From the NCBI GenBank assembly GCA_017861215.1, contig JAGFXN010000069.1, forward strand, positions 1-7,903: a stretch of DNA of 7,903 bases, in the 5' to 3' direction. This DNA comes from Deltaproteobacteria bacterium (lineage in GTDB: Bacteria; Desulfobacterota; Desulfuromonadia; Geobacterales; DSM-12255). The translations under genes were made by a program, and so were the position numbers. The notes beneath the pieces are model-generated. The model was not told the origin of the DNA. It made no database searches and saw nothing but the letters and a program-made list of their open reading frames with translations. Below, in pieces: positions 1-5,274 of the stretch (position 1 is its first letter; every line of letters begins with the position of its first letter).

Positions 1-225
1 CTGCAGAGTATTTTCAGAGTTAACCTGCAGCAGCTGCCAGGGGAGCGAAAAATCCGGTCGGGAGGGGGAACGGCTCAGGTTGGGATGGATAACGGTACCG
101 GCAGCGTTGCTCACCCGGCGCCGGGAGGAGGAGGCTTTTCAAGCGCCCAGGGAACTCTGGCGGCAATTACCGCCGTCTCCGGTGAGCAGCCTGTCTGCTT
201 CGGGAATGTTGCGCGGGGCCGGCAT
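1..225 (-). pseudogene. selA: Decayed selA (L-seryl-tRNA(Sec) selenium transferase) remnant, open at left edge
   Basis: Read on the minus strand, the ATG at 225-223 starts MPAPRNIPEADRLL, which matches the SelA N-terminal signature (E. coli SelA has QLPAIDRLL). In the same frame, a TGA stop occurs at 141-139. After it, from 114 downward, the frame reads VSNAAGTVIHPNLSRSP, matching the SelA block around INxTGTVxHTNLGRA, and ends near LLQVNS at the window edge. Normal SelA has roughly 65 residues between these two blocks; here there are about 23, so around 40 residues appear deleted. An alternative-frame stretch (SPETAVIAARVPWALEK, from about base 183) may be further relic sequence. The conserved HTNLGR has become HPNLSR. 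SelA normally converts Ser-tRNA(Sec) to Sec-tRNA(Sec) with PLP. The ATG has no good ribosome binding site and lies 6 bases past the GntR stop. The motif match is seen directly; non-function is inferred. The rest of the gene lies outside the window. Confidence 0.75.
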
Positions 226-231
226 GGGCCG

Positions 232-939
232 TCAGATATCCAGCTGTGCCGCTGCCAGTCGTTCGTTGCGGCTTAAGGGCACTGCCGCAGCGCCACCTTC
301 CATCAGCACCCGCCCGCCATAATCGGCACTCTTGCGGACCAGCTGTTCGGCAAGCTCGGCATTTCTTGCCCGGAACGCTTCAATAATCTTGACATGTTCC
401 TGAACCGATGCCTTCATCCGGCCGGGCTTGCTGATAGAGGCATAGCGCAGCAGCTGGAATTTACTGACTAGGCTGTTGATCAGTTCGTCAAGCTTGGCGT
501 TATCCGCCGCCTTGCGGAAAAGTTCATGGAAATCATTGTGGACCCTGAAAAAGTGCTTGATGTCACCCTCTTCAGCCAGCTTGCGCAGCTTTTCATTGAT
601 TGCCGCCAGCTTGTCAATCTCTTTTTCAGAAAGGTGCTTGCAGGCGCAATGGGCTGCATACCCCTCGAGAATACTTTTAATGGCGTAAAATTCTTCGATC
701 TCTTTGGAGGAGAAGGAGACGACAACTGCCCCCTTGCGCGGAATCACCGTCAGATACCCTTCTGACTCCAGCTGCCTGAAGGCCTCACGAATCGGGGTCC
801 GGCTGATGCCGAACCGTTCGGCCAGCTCCGGTTCCGCAACTTTCTCCCCTGGTTTCAGCACGCCGGTGGCGATTGCATCCCGAATCGTTTCCAGTATTTT
901 TTCGCGTAACGTAAGATGTTTTTCTACTGTTTTTTTCAT
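232..939 (-). CDS. GntR-family transcriptional regulator, FadR/FCD subfamily
   Basis: A 235-residue DNA-binding regulator. An N-terminal winged helix-turn-helix spans about residues 8-76, with the family signature ELAERFGISRTPIREAFRQL at 38-57 and a basic wing RKGAVV. An all-helical FCD ligand domain follows at about 80-212. FCD regulators bind small carboxylic acids, often through a metal held by Asp/Asn, His, His and His. The aligned positions here are H134, H138, H182 and S204, so the first and last ligands differ from the usual residues. About 20 residues after the FCD domain form a low-complexity tail. The start is set at the ATG 939-937, with GGAG (950-947) seven bases upstream. The longer reading from 984 would translate the operator palindrome itself and is unlikely. 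It is transcribed away from the potassium channel gene and probably represses itself. The ligand cannot be told from sequence. Confidence 0.9.
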   Translation of the reverse strand: MKKTVEKHLTLREKILETIRDAIATGVLKPGEKVAEPELAERFGISRTPIREAFRQLESEGYLTVIPRKGAVVVSFSSKEIEEFYAIKSILEGYAAHCACKHLSEKEIDKLAAINEKLRKLAEEGDIKHFFRVHNDFHELFRKAADNAKLDELINSLVSKFQLLRYASISKPGRMKASVQEHVKIIEAFRARNAELAEQLVRKSADYGGRVLMEGGAAAVPLSRNERLAAAQLDI

Positions 940-965
940 CGACCGGCTCCGCATTGGAATGGACT

Positions 966-986
966 TATTGTATACAGTATACAATA
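966..986. promoter_or_regulatory. Palindromic operator, probably bound by the GntR regulator
   Basis: This is a perfect inverted repeat with 10-base arms around the single central base A976; the core reads TTGTATAC-A-GTATACAA (968-984). Such short, AT-rich palindromes around GTATAC are typical targets of dimeric GntR/FCD proteins. The site lies immediately upstream of the regulator and overlaps its promoter. It could also influence the divergent potassium channel gene, whose start is about 170 bases away. The palindrome is seen directly; the binding partner is inferred from position. Confidence 0.75.
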
Positions 987-994
987 GAAGTCAA
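967..994 (-). promoter_or_regulatory. Promoter of the GntR regulator gene
   Basis: On the minus strand, TTGACT (994-989) is followed, after a 16-base spacer, by TACAAT (972-967). Both are close to the sigma-70 consensus, and the start codon lies about 27 bases beyond the -10 box. The operator palindrome covers the spacer and the -10 box, the expected arrangement for autorepression. Confidence 0.65.
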
Positions 995-1065
995 GTTGAA
1001 GTAAGACGGTACATATCCCCTGCGGCATCATATTACTTTTTTTGCCGGACGGCAGCGCTCAGTGC

Positions 1066-1094
1066 TTGAATTTTGCAGGGGCGGGATGTAATCT
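1066..1094 (+). promoter_or_regulatory. Possible promoter for the potassium channel gene
   Basis: TTGAAT (1066-1071) and TAATCT (1089-1094) are separated by 17 bases and lie about 60 bases before the channel start codon. The -10 box is a weak match, so this is only a candidate. No second copy of the GntR palindrome is visible in 987-1152. Confidence 0.3.
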
Positions 1095-1152
1095 CTCGAC
1101 AGCAGAAATTGCTCAGCCGTGGTAGTGCGGCACCTCTTGCCGGGAGTTTGCA

Positions 1153-2205
1153 ATGGATCCGATCAGGCATCTCAAGATTTCGATAGTCGTTCTGCTTGCG
1201 CTGGTCTCCCTCGGTGCGACCGGCTATATGGTTATTGAAGACTGGCGGTTTCTAGATGCGCTCTACATGACCGTTATCACCCTTGGCACCGTTGGCTTCA
1301 AGGAGGTACACGACCTGAGCGATTACGGCAAGGTATTCACCATTGTCCTGATCTTTATCGGGGTAAGCGTTCTCGGTTACATCGTCGGCAGCCTCGCCCA
1401 GATCATGTTTGAAGGCCAGTTTCAGCGGATTATCGGGAGGAAGAAAGTGGAGAAGAAGATAGACTCTTTGCAGGATCATTATATTATCTGCGGGTTCGGC
1501 CGGATCGGACAGCTCATCTGCAAGGAATTCGCCGCCAAGCCGATCCCTTTTCTGGTAATCGAAAAGCATCCTGAAGCGCATGAAAAACTGCATCATGAAG
1601 AGTATCTCCATCTGCGCGGCGATGCCACCGAGGATGAAACCCTGCTCCGCGCCGGCATCAGGAAAGCGAAAGGACTGATATCCGTGGTAACTTCGGATAC
1701 GGAAAACGTTTATATCACCCTGACCGCCAGAGGGCTGAACCCTGATCTCTACATACTTGCCCGCTCCGGAGAAGAGGGATCAGAGATCAAACTCCGCCGG
1801 GCCGGGGCGAACAAGGTGGTTTCACCCTACGTGATCGGCGGCGGCAGAATGGCCCAGGCGATACTGCGTCCCAATGTCGTCGATTTCATCGAAATAGCCA
1901 CCGGCCGTGAGCACCTGGAACTGCAGATGGAAGAGATCATGATTCCCCACCACTCCGGCTTTGTCGGCGAAAACCTCATCAGCTCCGGCTTCCGCAAAGA
2001 GACCGGCACCATCATCGTCGGCATCAAGAAGGGGGACGGCACAATGGTCTTCAATCCGGATTCTCACTCAAGAATCGAGGCAGACGATACCTTGATCGTC
2101 CTCGGCCATCCGGATGCAATCCAGAAACTTGAGGATCTGATCAAATGTGCAAGCAGCGCCTCTGACGTAATAAAAAAACATAAACCGGAGCAGCAACGTG
2201 TCTGA
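1153..2205 (+). CDS. Two-TM potassium channel with TrkA/RCK regulatory domain (MthK-like)
   Basis: A 350-residue inner-membrane protein with the MthK layout and near-MthK length. TM1 is at about residues 8-28, the pore helix and filter at about 35-52, and TM2 at about 61-84. An RCK_N Rossmann domain starts near 109, with the nucleotide motif GFGRIG at 114-119 and an acidic strand end at E137. An RCK_C domain spans about 265-330. The family gates K+ flux in response to ligands bound by a ring of RCK domains. The filter reads TVGFKE (46-51), whereas potassium channels usually have TVG[YF]GD/E; K50 replaces the second glycine, so selectivity or conductance may be unusual. The start is supported by GGGAG at 1142-1146, six bases before the ATG. 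The 3' end overlaps the next gene by 8 bases, which implies co-transcription. The protein could regulate K+ or act as a different cation pathway. Confidence 0.88.
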   Translation: MDPIRHLKISIVVLLALVSLGATGYMVIEDWRFLDALYMTVITLGTVGFKEVHDLSDYGKVFTIVLIFIGVSVLGYIVGSLAQIMFEGQFQRIIGRKKVEKKIDSLQDHYIICGFGRIGQLICKEFAAKPIPFLVIEKHPEAHEKLHHEEYLHLRGDATEDETLLRAGIRKAKGLISVVTSDTENVYITLTARGLNPDLYILARSGEEGSEIKLRRAGANKVVSPYVIGGGRMAQAILRPNVVDFIEIATGREHLELQMEEIMIPHHSGFVGENLISSGFRKETGTIIVGIKKGDGTMVFNPDSHSRIEADDTLIVLGHPDAIQKLEDLIKCASSASDVIKKHKPEQQRV

Positions 2206-2989
2206 GATTATTCATGCCCATGTCCCCTTCCTCCAGATAGAACAGCATCTGGGTTACATGATGGCCAGCAGCGTCCACCCGGAGATTTTCCTGTCCGGCG
2301 AGACCCTGGATACCATACTCCCCGAACAGCTGGAATCTGTGGCAGCTTCCCTGACAGCCGGCGGCATCTCCTGCACCATCCACGCCCCGTTCATGGACCT
2401 GAACCCAGGGTCGGAGGAACGCCTGCTGCGGGATGCGACCAGGCACCGTTTCCAGCAGGTCTGTCATGCCGCAGCCATCCTGAAACCGAAAGTGATGGTC
2501 TTCCATCCGGGCTATGACCGCTGGCGCTATGGTGACAAGCAGAGTTCCTGGCTGAAACACGCCATTGACACTTTCCGGGAGGTGCTTGAAGCGACCGCCC
2601 GGACCGGCTGTACCATAGCGATAGAGAACATCTTTGAGGAGGAACCCGCCACTTTGCTGGCGCTTCTCGAAGCATGCAACCACCCGCGCCTCCGTCACTG
2701 TTTCGATGTCGGCCACTGGAACCTCTTTCATGCCCCTGCCGTCGGGCTGGAAGAGTGGTTTGCCGTCCTTGGCGCCCAGATTGCCGAAGTGCATATCCAC
2801 GACAACAAAGGCTTCCGGGATGACCATGCCCCGGTGGGCGACGGCACTATCGATTTTGCCCTGTATTTTCAGCTGCTCAGCCGTTATGCCCCTGATGCCG
2901 TCTGGACGATAGAAGCGCACAGCCGTGCCTGCCTCGAGCGGGCAATCAAAAGCATCGCCTCCTATGCAACGTGCCGCAAACCTGAGTAA
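2198..2989 (+). CDS. TIM-barrel sugar phosphate isomerase/epimerase-like protein (AP_endonuc_2/xylose isomerase-like fold)
   Basis: A 263-residue soluble protein of the xylose isomerase-like TIM-barrel superfamily. Its strand-end residues fit the usual divalent metal and substrate pocket: H62 (TIHAPF), H103 (VFHPG), E143 (AIENIF), D170 and H173 (FDVGHWN), H199 and H201 (VHIHDN), the DDHAPVGDGTIDF segment at 208-220, and E239 (TIEAH). Family members isomerise or epimerise sugars and sugar phosphates, or act as AP endonuclease IV. The length, and the lack of the extra endonuclease IV zinc ligands, favour an isomerase-like enzyme of unknown substrate. It starts at GTG 2198, with GGAG at 2187-2190, seven bases upstream, inside the end of the channel gene. 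The 8-base overlap suggests translational coupling. No pathway genes lie nearby, so the substrate stays open. Confidence 0.85.
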   Translation: MSEIIHAHVPFLQIEQHLGYMMASSVHPEIFLSGETLDTILPEQLESVAASLTAGGISCTIHAPFMDLNPGSEERLLRDATRHRFQQVCHAAAILKPKVMVFHPGYDRWRYGDKQSSWLKHAIDTFREVLEATARTGCTIAIENIFEEEPATLLALLEACNHPRLRHCFDVGHWNLFHAPAVGLEEWFAVLGAQIAEVHIHDNKGFRDDHAPVGDGTIDFALYFQLLSRYAPDAVWTIEAHSRACLERAIKSIASYATCRKPE

Positions 2990-3076
2990 CCGCCCCCTTG
3001 AAGTTCTGCCGCAAAATGCATATCTTCTACCTGGATAGCAGGTTTATTTCGTGAAAGCAGGTACCGGAGTTATCGC
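2990..3076. other. Leader region before the htpX stub, with a possible heat-shock-type promoter
   Basis: This spacer holds CTTGAAG (2997-3003) and, 13 bases on, TGCATAT (3017-3023). That loosely resembles a sigma-32 promoter, which would suit an ancestral htpX, but the -10 part is poor. A small hairpin, ACCTG-GATAG-CAGGT (3029-3043), lacks a T-run and is not a convincing terminator. GGAG at 3066-3069 is the ribosome binding site of the htpX stub. Confidence 0.3.
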
Positions 3077-3151
3077 ATGAACACTCTCAAAACAACGTTG
3101 CTGCTGGGTCTGCTGACCTGCCTGCTGGTAGTTGACATCGGTCGTCAATAA
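3077..3151 (+). pseudogene. htpX: 5' stub of htpX (membrane zinc metalloprotease)
   Basis: The ATG at 3077 has GGAG (3066-3069) seven bases upstream and encodes MNTLKTTLLLGLLTCLLVV, the characteristic first membrane segment of bacterial HtpX proteins (typically MNTLKTTLLLxLLTxLLVxIGG). After 24 codons the frame hits TAA at 3149-3151. The rest of the approximately 280-residue protein, including the HEXXH zinc site, is absent from all frames between here and rsmB. Intact HtpX degrades damaged inner-membrane proteins under stress. The toxin-antitoxin module begins about 120 bases later, where the body of htpX would lie, so deletion with replacement is likely. The stub could still be translated as a 24-residue hydrophobic peptide, but I regard it as a relic. 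Confidence 0.72.
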
Positions 3152-3232
3152 CGTACACCATTTCAATTAGTCAGCCTTGATTGCCGGCATACGGTAACAT
3201 ACCGCAAACAGATTGCAAAAATTAACCCTCGC
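3152..3232. other. Junction between the htpX stub and the vapBC module, no gene
   Basis: This AT-richer stretch has no recognisable coding remnant in the three forward frames. It contains a 13-base inverted repeat, CGGTA-ACA-TACCG (3192-3204), of unknown role, and ends with the likely vapB -35 box. No clear target-site duplication or transposon end is visible. Confidence 0.4.
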
Positions 3233-3241
3233 TGGTAGTAT
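3213..3241 (+). promoter_or_regulatory. Likely vapBC promoter
   Basis: TTGCAA (3213-3218) and TAGTAT (3236-3241) are 17 bases apart. The -10 box lies inside the left arm of the operator palindrome, so repressor binding there would block transcription. TATACT (3247-3252), in the right arm, is an alternative -10. Confidence 0.45.
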
Positions 3242-3256
3242 AAAGTTATACTACCA
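3233..3256. promoter_or_regulatory. vapBC operator palindrome
   Basis: This is a perfect inverted repeat: TGGTAGTATAA (3233-3243), two central bases AG, then TTATACTACCA (3246-3256). It ends five bases before the vapB ribosome binding site. VapB ribbon-helix-helix antitoxins, alone or with VapC, usually bind such palindromes and repress their own operon. The repeat is seen directly; binding is inferred. Confidence 0.8.
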
Positions 3257-3270
3257 ATTTGGAGGACAAC

Positions 3271-3510
3271 ATGCGCCTTACCAAGACATCCATAACGCTA
3301 CCTGACGACCTGCTGGCAGAGGCCCGCGCCGCATCAAAAAACTTGAGCGCCCTGGTGGCCGAGTCGCTGCGGGAATATTTACGGCAGGAAAAAATAAAGA
3401 AGGCGATGGAGAGCTTTGGCTCCTGGCAGGGGCGCGATGAAACCGGCACTGACACAGTGAACCGCCTGCGGAACGAAGGAGGGCGAGATTATGCCGGCCG
3501 TGCTGATTGA
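3271..3510 (+). CDS. vapB: VapB-type antitoxin, ribbon-helix-helix
   Basis: A 79-residue antitoxin. An N-terminal ribbon-helix-helix at about residues 1-38 (TSITLPDDLLAEARAASKN, then LSALVAESLREYLRQ) forms a DNA-binding dimer. The polar C-terminal tail at about 46-79, containing FGSW and the NRLRNE segment, is the type that wraps around and blocks the VapC active site. The start is the ATG at 3271, with GGAGG (3261-3265) five bases upstream; an in-frame TTG at 3259 overlaps that ribosome binding site and is rejected. The gene overlaps vapC by 20 bases, as is normal for paired toxin-antitoxin genes. It is probably autoregulated through the palindrome just upstream. Confidence 0.87.
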   Translation: MRLTKTSITLPDDLLAEARAASKNLSALVAESLREYLRQEKIKKAMESFGSWQGRDETGTDTVNRLRNEGGRDYAGRAD

Positions 3511-3874
3511 TACTGACATTGCCATTGACTACCTGCGTGGGGACCAGTTTGCCCGGCCACTGGTGAACCGGCTCTGGCAGGAAGGTCAGGCGATGTTGAG
3601 CGTCCTGAGCGTGTTTGAACTGACCGCCGGCATGCGGGACAAGGAGAAAGGAGCGACAATGAATTTTATTGCCGCCTGCTCGCTTAGTGATATGTCACCG
3701 GAGATAGCAGTCAAAGGGGGCGAAATGTACCGCACCTATCGTGCAAAAGGGATCACGCTGGCACCGATTGATTGTCTGATCGCGGCAACCGCTCTTCTCA
3801 ATGGTTATAAAGTGGCAACGCGGAATATAAAACACTATCCGGAGAAAGGGGTTATCCTCGACAGTTCGCTTTGA
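3491..3874 (+). CDS. vapC: VapC-type toxin, PIN-domain ribonuclease
   Basis: A 127-residue single PIN domain, the usual VapC length. The acidic active site is visible as D7 (with D9) in VLIDTDIAIDYLRG, E43 in SVFELTAG and D94 in PIDCLIAATAL. The fourth position is in ATRNIKHYP (N112), where VapC proteins commonly carry Asn with the following NxxHF/Y pattern. VapC proteins are Mg2+-dependent RNases that cut tRNA or rRNA when freed from VapB and so halt translation; the target here is unknown. A strong ribosome binding site, AAGGAGGG (3476-3483), lies seven bases before the ATG, inside vapB. The catalytic set looks complete, so the toxin is probably active. Just 43 bases separate it from rsmB, with no terminator seen. 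Confidence 0.88.
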   Translation: MPAVLIDTDIAIDYLRGDQFARPLVNRLWQEGQAMLSVLSVFELTAGMRDKEKGATMNFIAACSLSDMSPEIAVKGGEMYRTYRAKGITLAPIDCLIAATALLNGYKVATRNIKHYPEKGVILDSSL

Positions 3875-3917
3875 GAAGTTATGAAATTTACTCTAACGCT
3901 GCTCAAGCGGAGAACCT

Positions 3918-5270
3918 ATGACATCAGCACCACGCAATGCCGCCTTTCATACCCTGCTCCGCATCGAGAAGGAACGCTCCTACGCCGACATCCTCATTAA
4001 CCATGAGTTACAGTCAGGAGCTTTGAACGGGCCTGACCGGGGACTTTATACGGAGCTGGTCTACGGGACACTGCGCAAGCAGGGGACTCTTGACCATATT
4101 ATCGGCCGGTTTTCCAAGACCCCGCCGGCAAGACTGGAGAGAGCAGTTATCCTGTTGCTGCGTCTCGGACTGTACCAGATGTTTTTCCTCGACCGGGTGC
4201 CTGTCTCGGCAGCAGTAAACGAAACGGTGAATCTTGCCAAGCAGTATGCCGCCAAAGCGGCCGGATTCATCAACGCCGTTCTCCGCAGTGCGGATCGGGG
4301 TCGTGACAGCATCAGCTACCCTGATCCCGGCAAGGAACCGGCAGCCTTTCTTGCCGCCAGCCACTCCCACCCTCTCTGGATTGTGGCAGGGTGGCTGAAG
4401 CAGCTCGGCTTTGCCGAGGCGGCAGAGCTTGCCGCCGCCTTGTCGGCCCCGCCTCCCTTTACCATCAGGGTAAACAGGCTGAAGATCGAGCGGGACGTTC
4501 TGCAAAAGCGTCTGCAGGCAGAAGGGGTGACCGCGGTGCCGTGCCGGTATGCACCGGACGGGCTTACGGTTACTTCGTCGGTTTCACTGCCCCATCTGCA
4601 GTGCTTTGCCGAGGGGCTGTTTTCAGTCCAGGATGAAGCGTCCCAGTTGACGGCGCTGCTGCTTGCTCCCCGGCCAGGCGACGCCATTCTCGATCTCTGC
4701 GCCGCTCCGGGAGGCAAGGCGACCTATCTGGCGGAACTGACCGGCGACCGCTGCACTCTTGCCGCCTGCGACAGAAACCCGCGCAAGCTTGCCCTTATCC
4801 GGGAAGGGACAGAACGTCTCGGCATCGAGAGTGTCACTCCCACCCTGCTGGATGCGACCAAACCGCTGGAGCGACTGCAAGCCGGCCTTTTTGACCGGAT
4901 ACTGGTTGATGCGCCCTGCTCGGGCCTTGGCGTCATTCATAGAAATCCGGAGGGGAAGTGGTGGAAAGTGCCGACCGATCCGGCACGGCTGGCAGTGACG
5001 CAGCTTGCCCTGTTGGGAAACGCTGCTGCCAGGCTGAAGCCGGGGGGGACATTGGTGTACTCGACCTGCTCCACCTCGCTGGAAGAGAATGAGCAGGTGG
5101 TTGAGAATTTTCTTAACGACCACCCCGCTTTCGTGATAGAACCGGTCAGCAGGATATTGCCGCAGACAGCGGCGATGGAAACAGCTTCAGGTTTCTTCCG
5201 CAGTTGGCCTCACCGGCACGGCATGGACGGCTTTTTCGCCGCCAGACTCAGCAAGAGCGGAGAGGAGTGA
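3918..5270 (+). CDS. rsmB: 16S rRNA (cytosine-967-C5)-methyltransferase RsmB
   Basis: A 450-residue RsmB/Sun enzyme of normal length that methylates C967 of 16S rRNA with S-adenosylmethionine. The N-terminal NusB-like RNA-binding domain covers about residues 4-130 (AFHTLLRIEKERSYADILIN, then the VPVSAAVNETVNLAK segment). The methyltransferase domain starts near 175. Its SAM site is DLCAAPGGK (259-267), with ACDRN (283-287) and LDATK (311-315). Motif IV, DAPCSGLGVIHRNPEGKW, has C334, and motif VI, STCSTSLEENE, has the catalytic nucleophile C384. The ATG at 3918 follows GGAG (3909-3912) by five bases. rpe begins four bases after its stop, so the two form one transcription unit, possibly also read from the vapBC promoter. 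All expected catalytic residues are present. Confidence 0.95.
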   Translation: MTSAPRNAAFHTLLRIEKERSYADILINHELQSGALNGPDRGLYTELVYGTLRKQGTLDHIIGRFSKTPPARLERAVILLLRLGLYQMFFLDRVPVSAAVNETVNLAKQYAAKAAGFINAVLRSADRGRDSISYPDPGKEPAAFLAASHSHPLWIVAGWLKQLGFAEAAELAAALSAPPPFTIRVNRLKIERDVLQKRLQAEGVTAVPCRYAPDGLTVTSSVSLPHLQCFAEGLFSVQDEASQLTALLLAPRPGDAILDLCAAPGGKATYLAELTGDRCTLAACDRNPRKLALIREGTERLGIESVTPTLLDATKPLERLQAGLFDRILVDAPCSGLGVIHRNPEGKWWKVPTDPARLAVTQLALLGNAAARLKPGGTLVYSTCSTSLEENEQVVENFLNDHPAFVIEPVSRILPQTAAMETASGFFRSWPHRHGMDGFFAARLSKSGEE

Positions 5271-5274
5271 CGTG

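Noticed and set aside
139..141. The in-frame TGA of the selA relic as a selenocysteine codon
   Set aside because: The flanking residues do not match SelA, the spacing is short by about 40 residues, and SelA is not known to contain selenocysteine. A decay stop is simpler.
80..322. Forward ORFs over the left end (80-322 and 85-276)
   Set aside because: They are antisense to the selA relic and the GntR gene, have no recognisable motifs and are probably chance readings.
940..984. Upstream start of the GntR protein at 984
   Set aside because: It would make the operator palindrome and promoter part of the coding sequence; ATG 939 has a proper GGAG.
704..1069. Forward 121-codon ORF over the GntR N-terminus and promoter
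   Set aside because: It is a shadow of the GntR gene with no ribosome binding site or family match, and it runs through the operator.
1131..1144. GGCAC-CTC-TTGC as a sigma-54 promoter before the channel gene
   Set aside because: The two halves are two bases too close for sigma-54 spacing.
2141..2920. Reverse 259-codon ORF opposite the TIM-barrel gene
   Set aside because: The forward strand encodes a clear enzyme family with its pocket residues and a ribosome binding site; the reverse reading has no motif.
3029..3043. ACCTG-GATAG-CAGGT hairpin as a terminator
   Set aside because: The stem is five base pairs and no T-run follows.
3259..3270. TTG start for the antitoxin
   Set aside because: It overlaps the GGAGG ribosome binding site of the better ATG at 3271.
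3881..4000. Small forward ORF starting at ATG 3881 between vapC and rsmB
   Set aside because: It mostly overlaps the start of rsmB in another frame, has no recognisable family and shows no match to the missing end of htpX.
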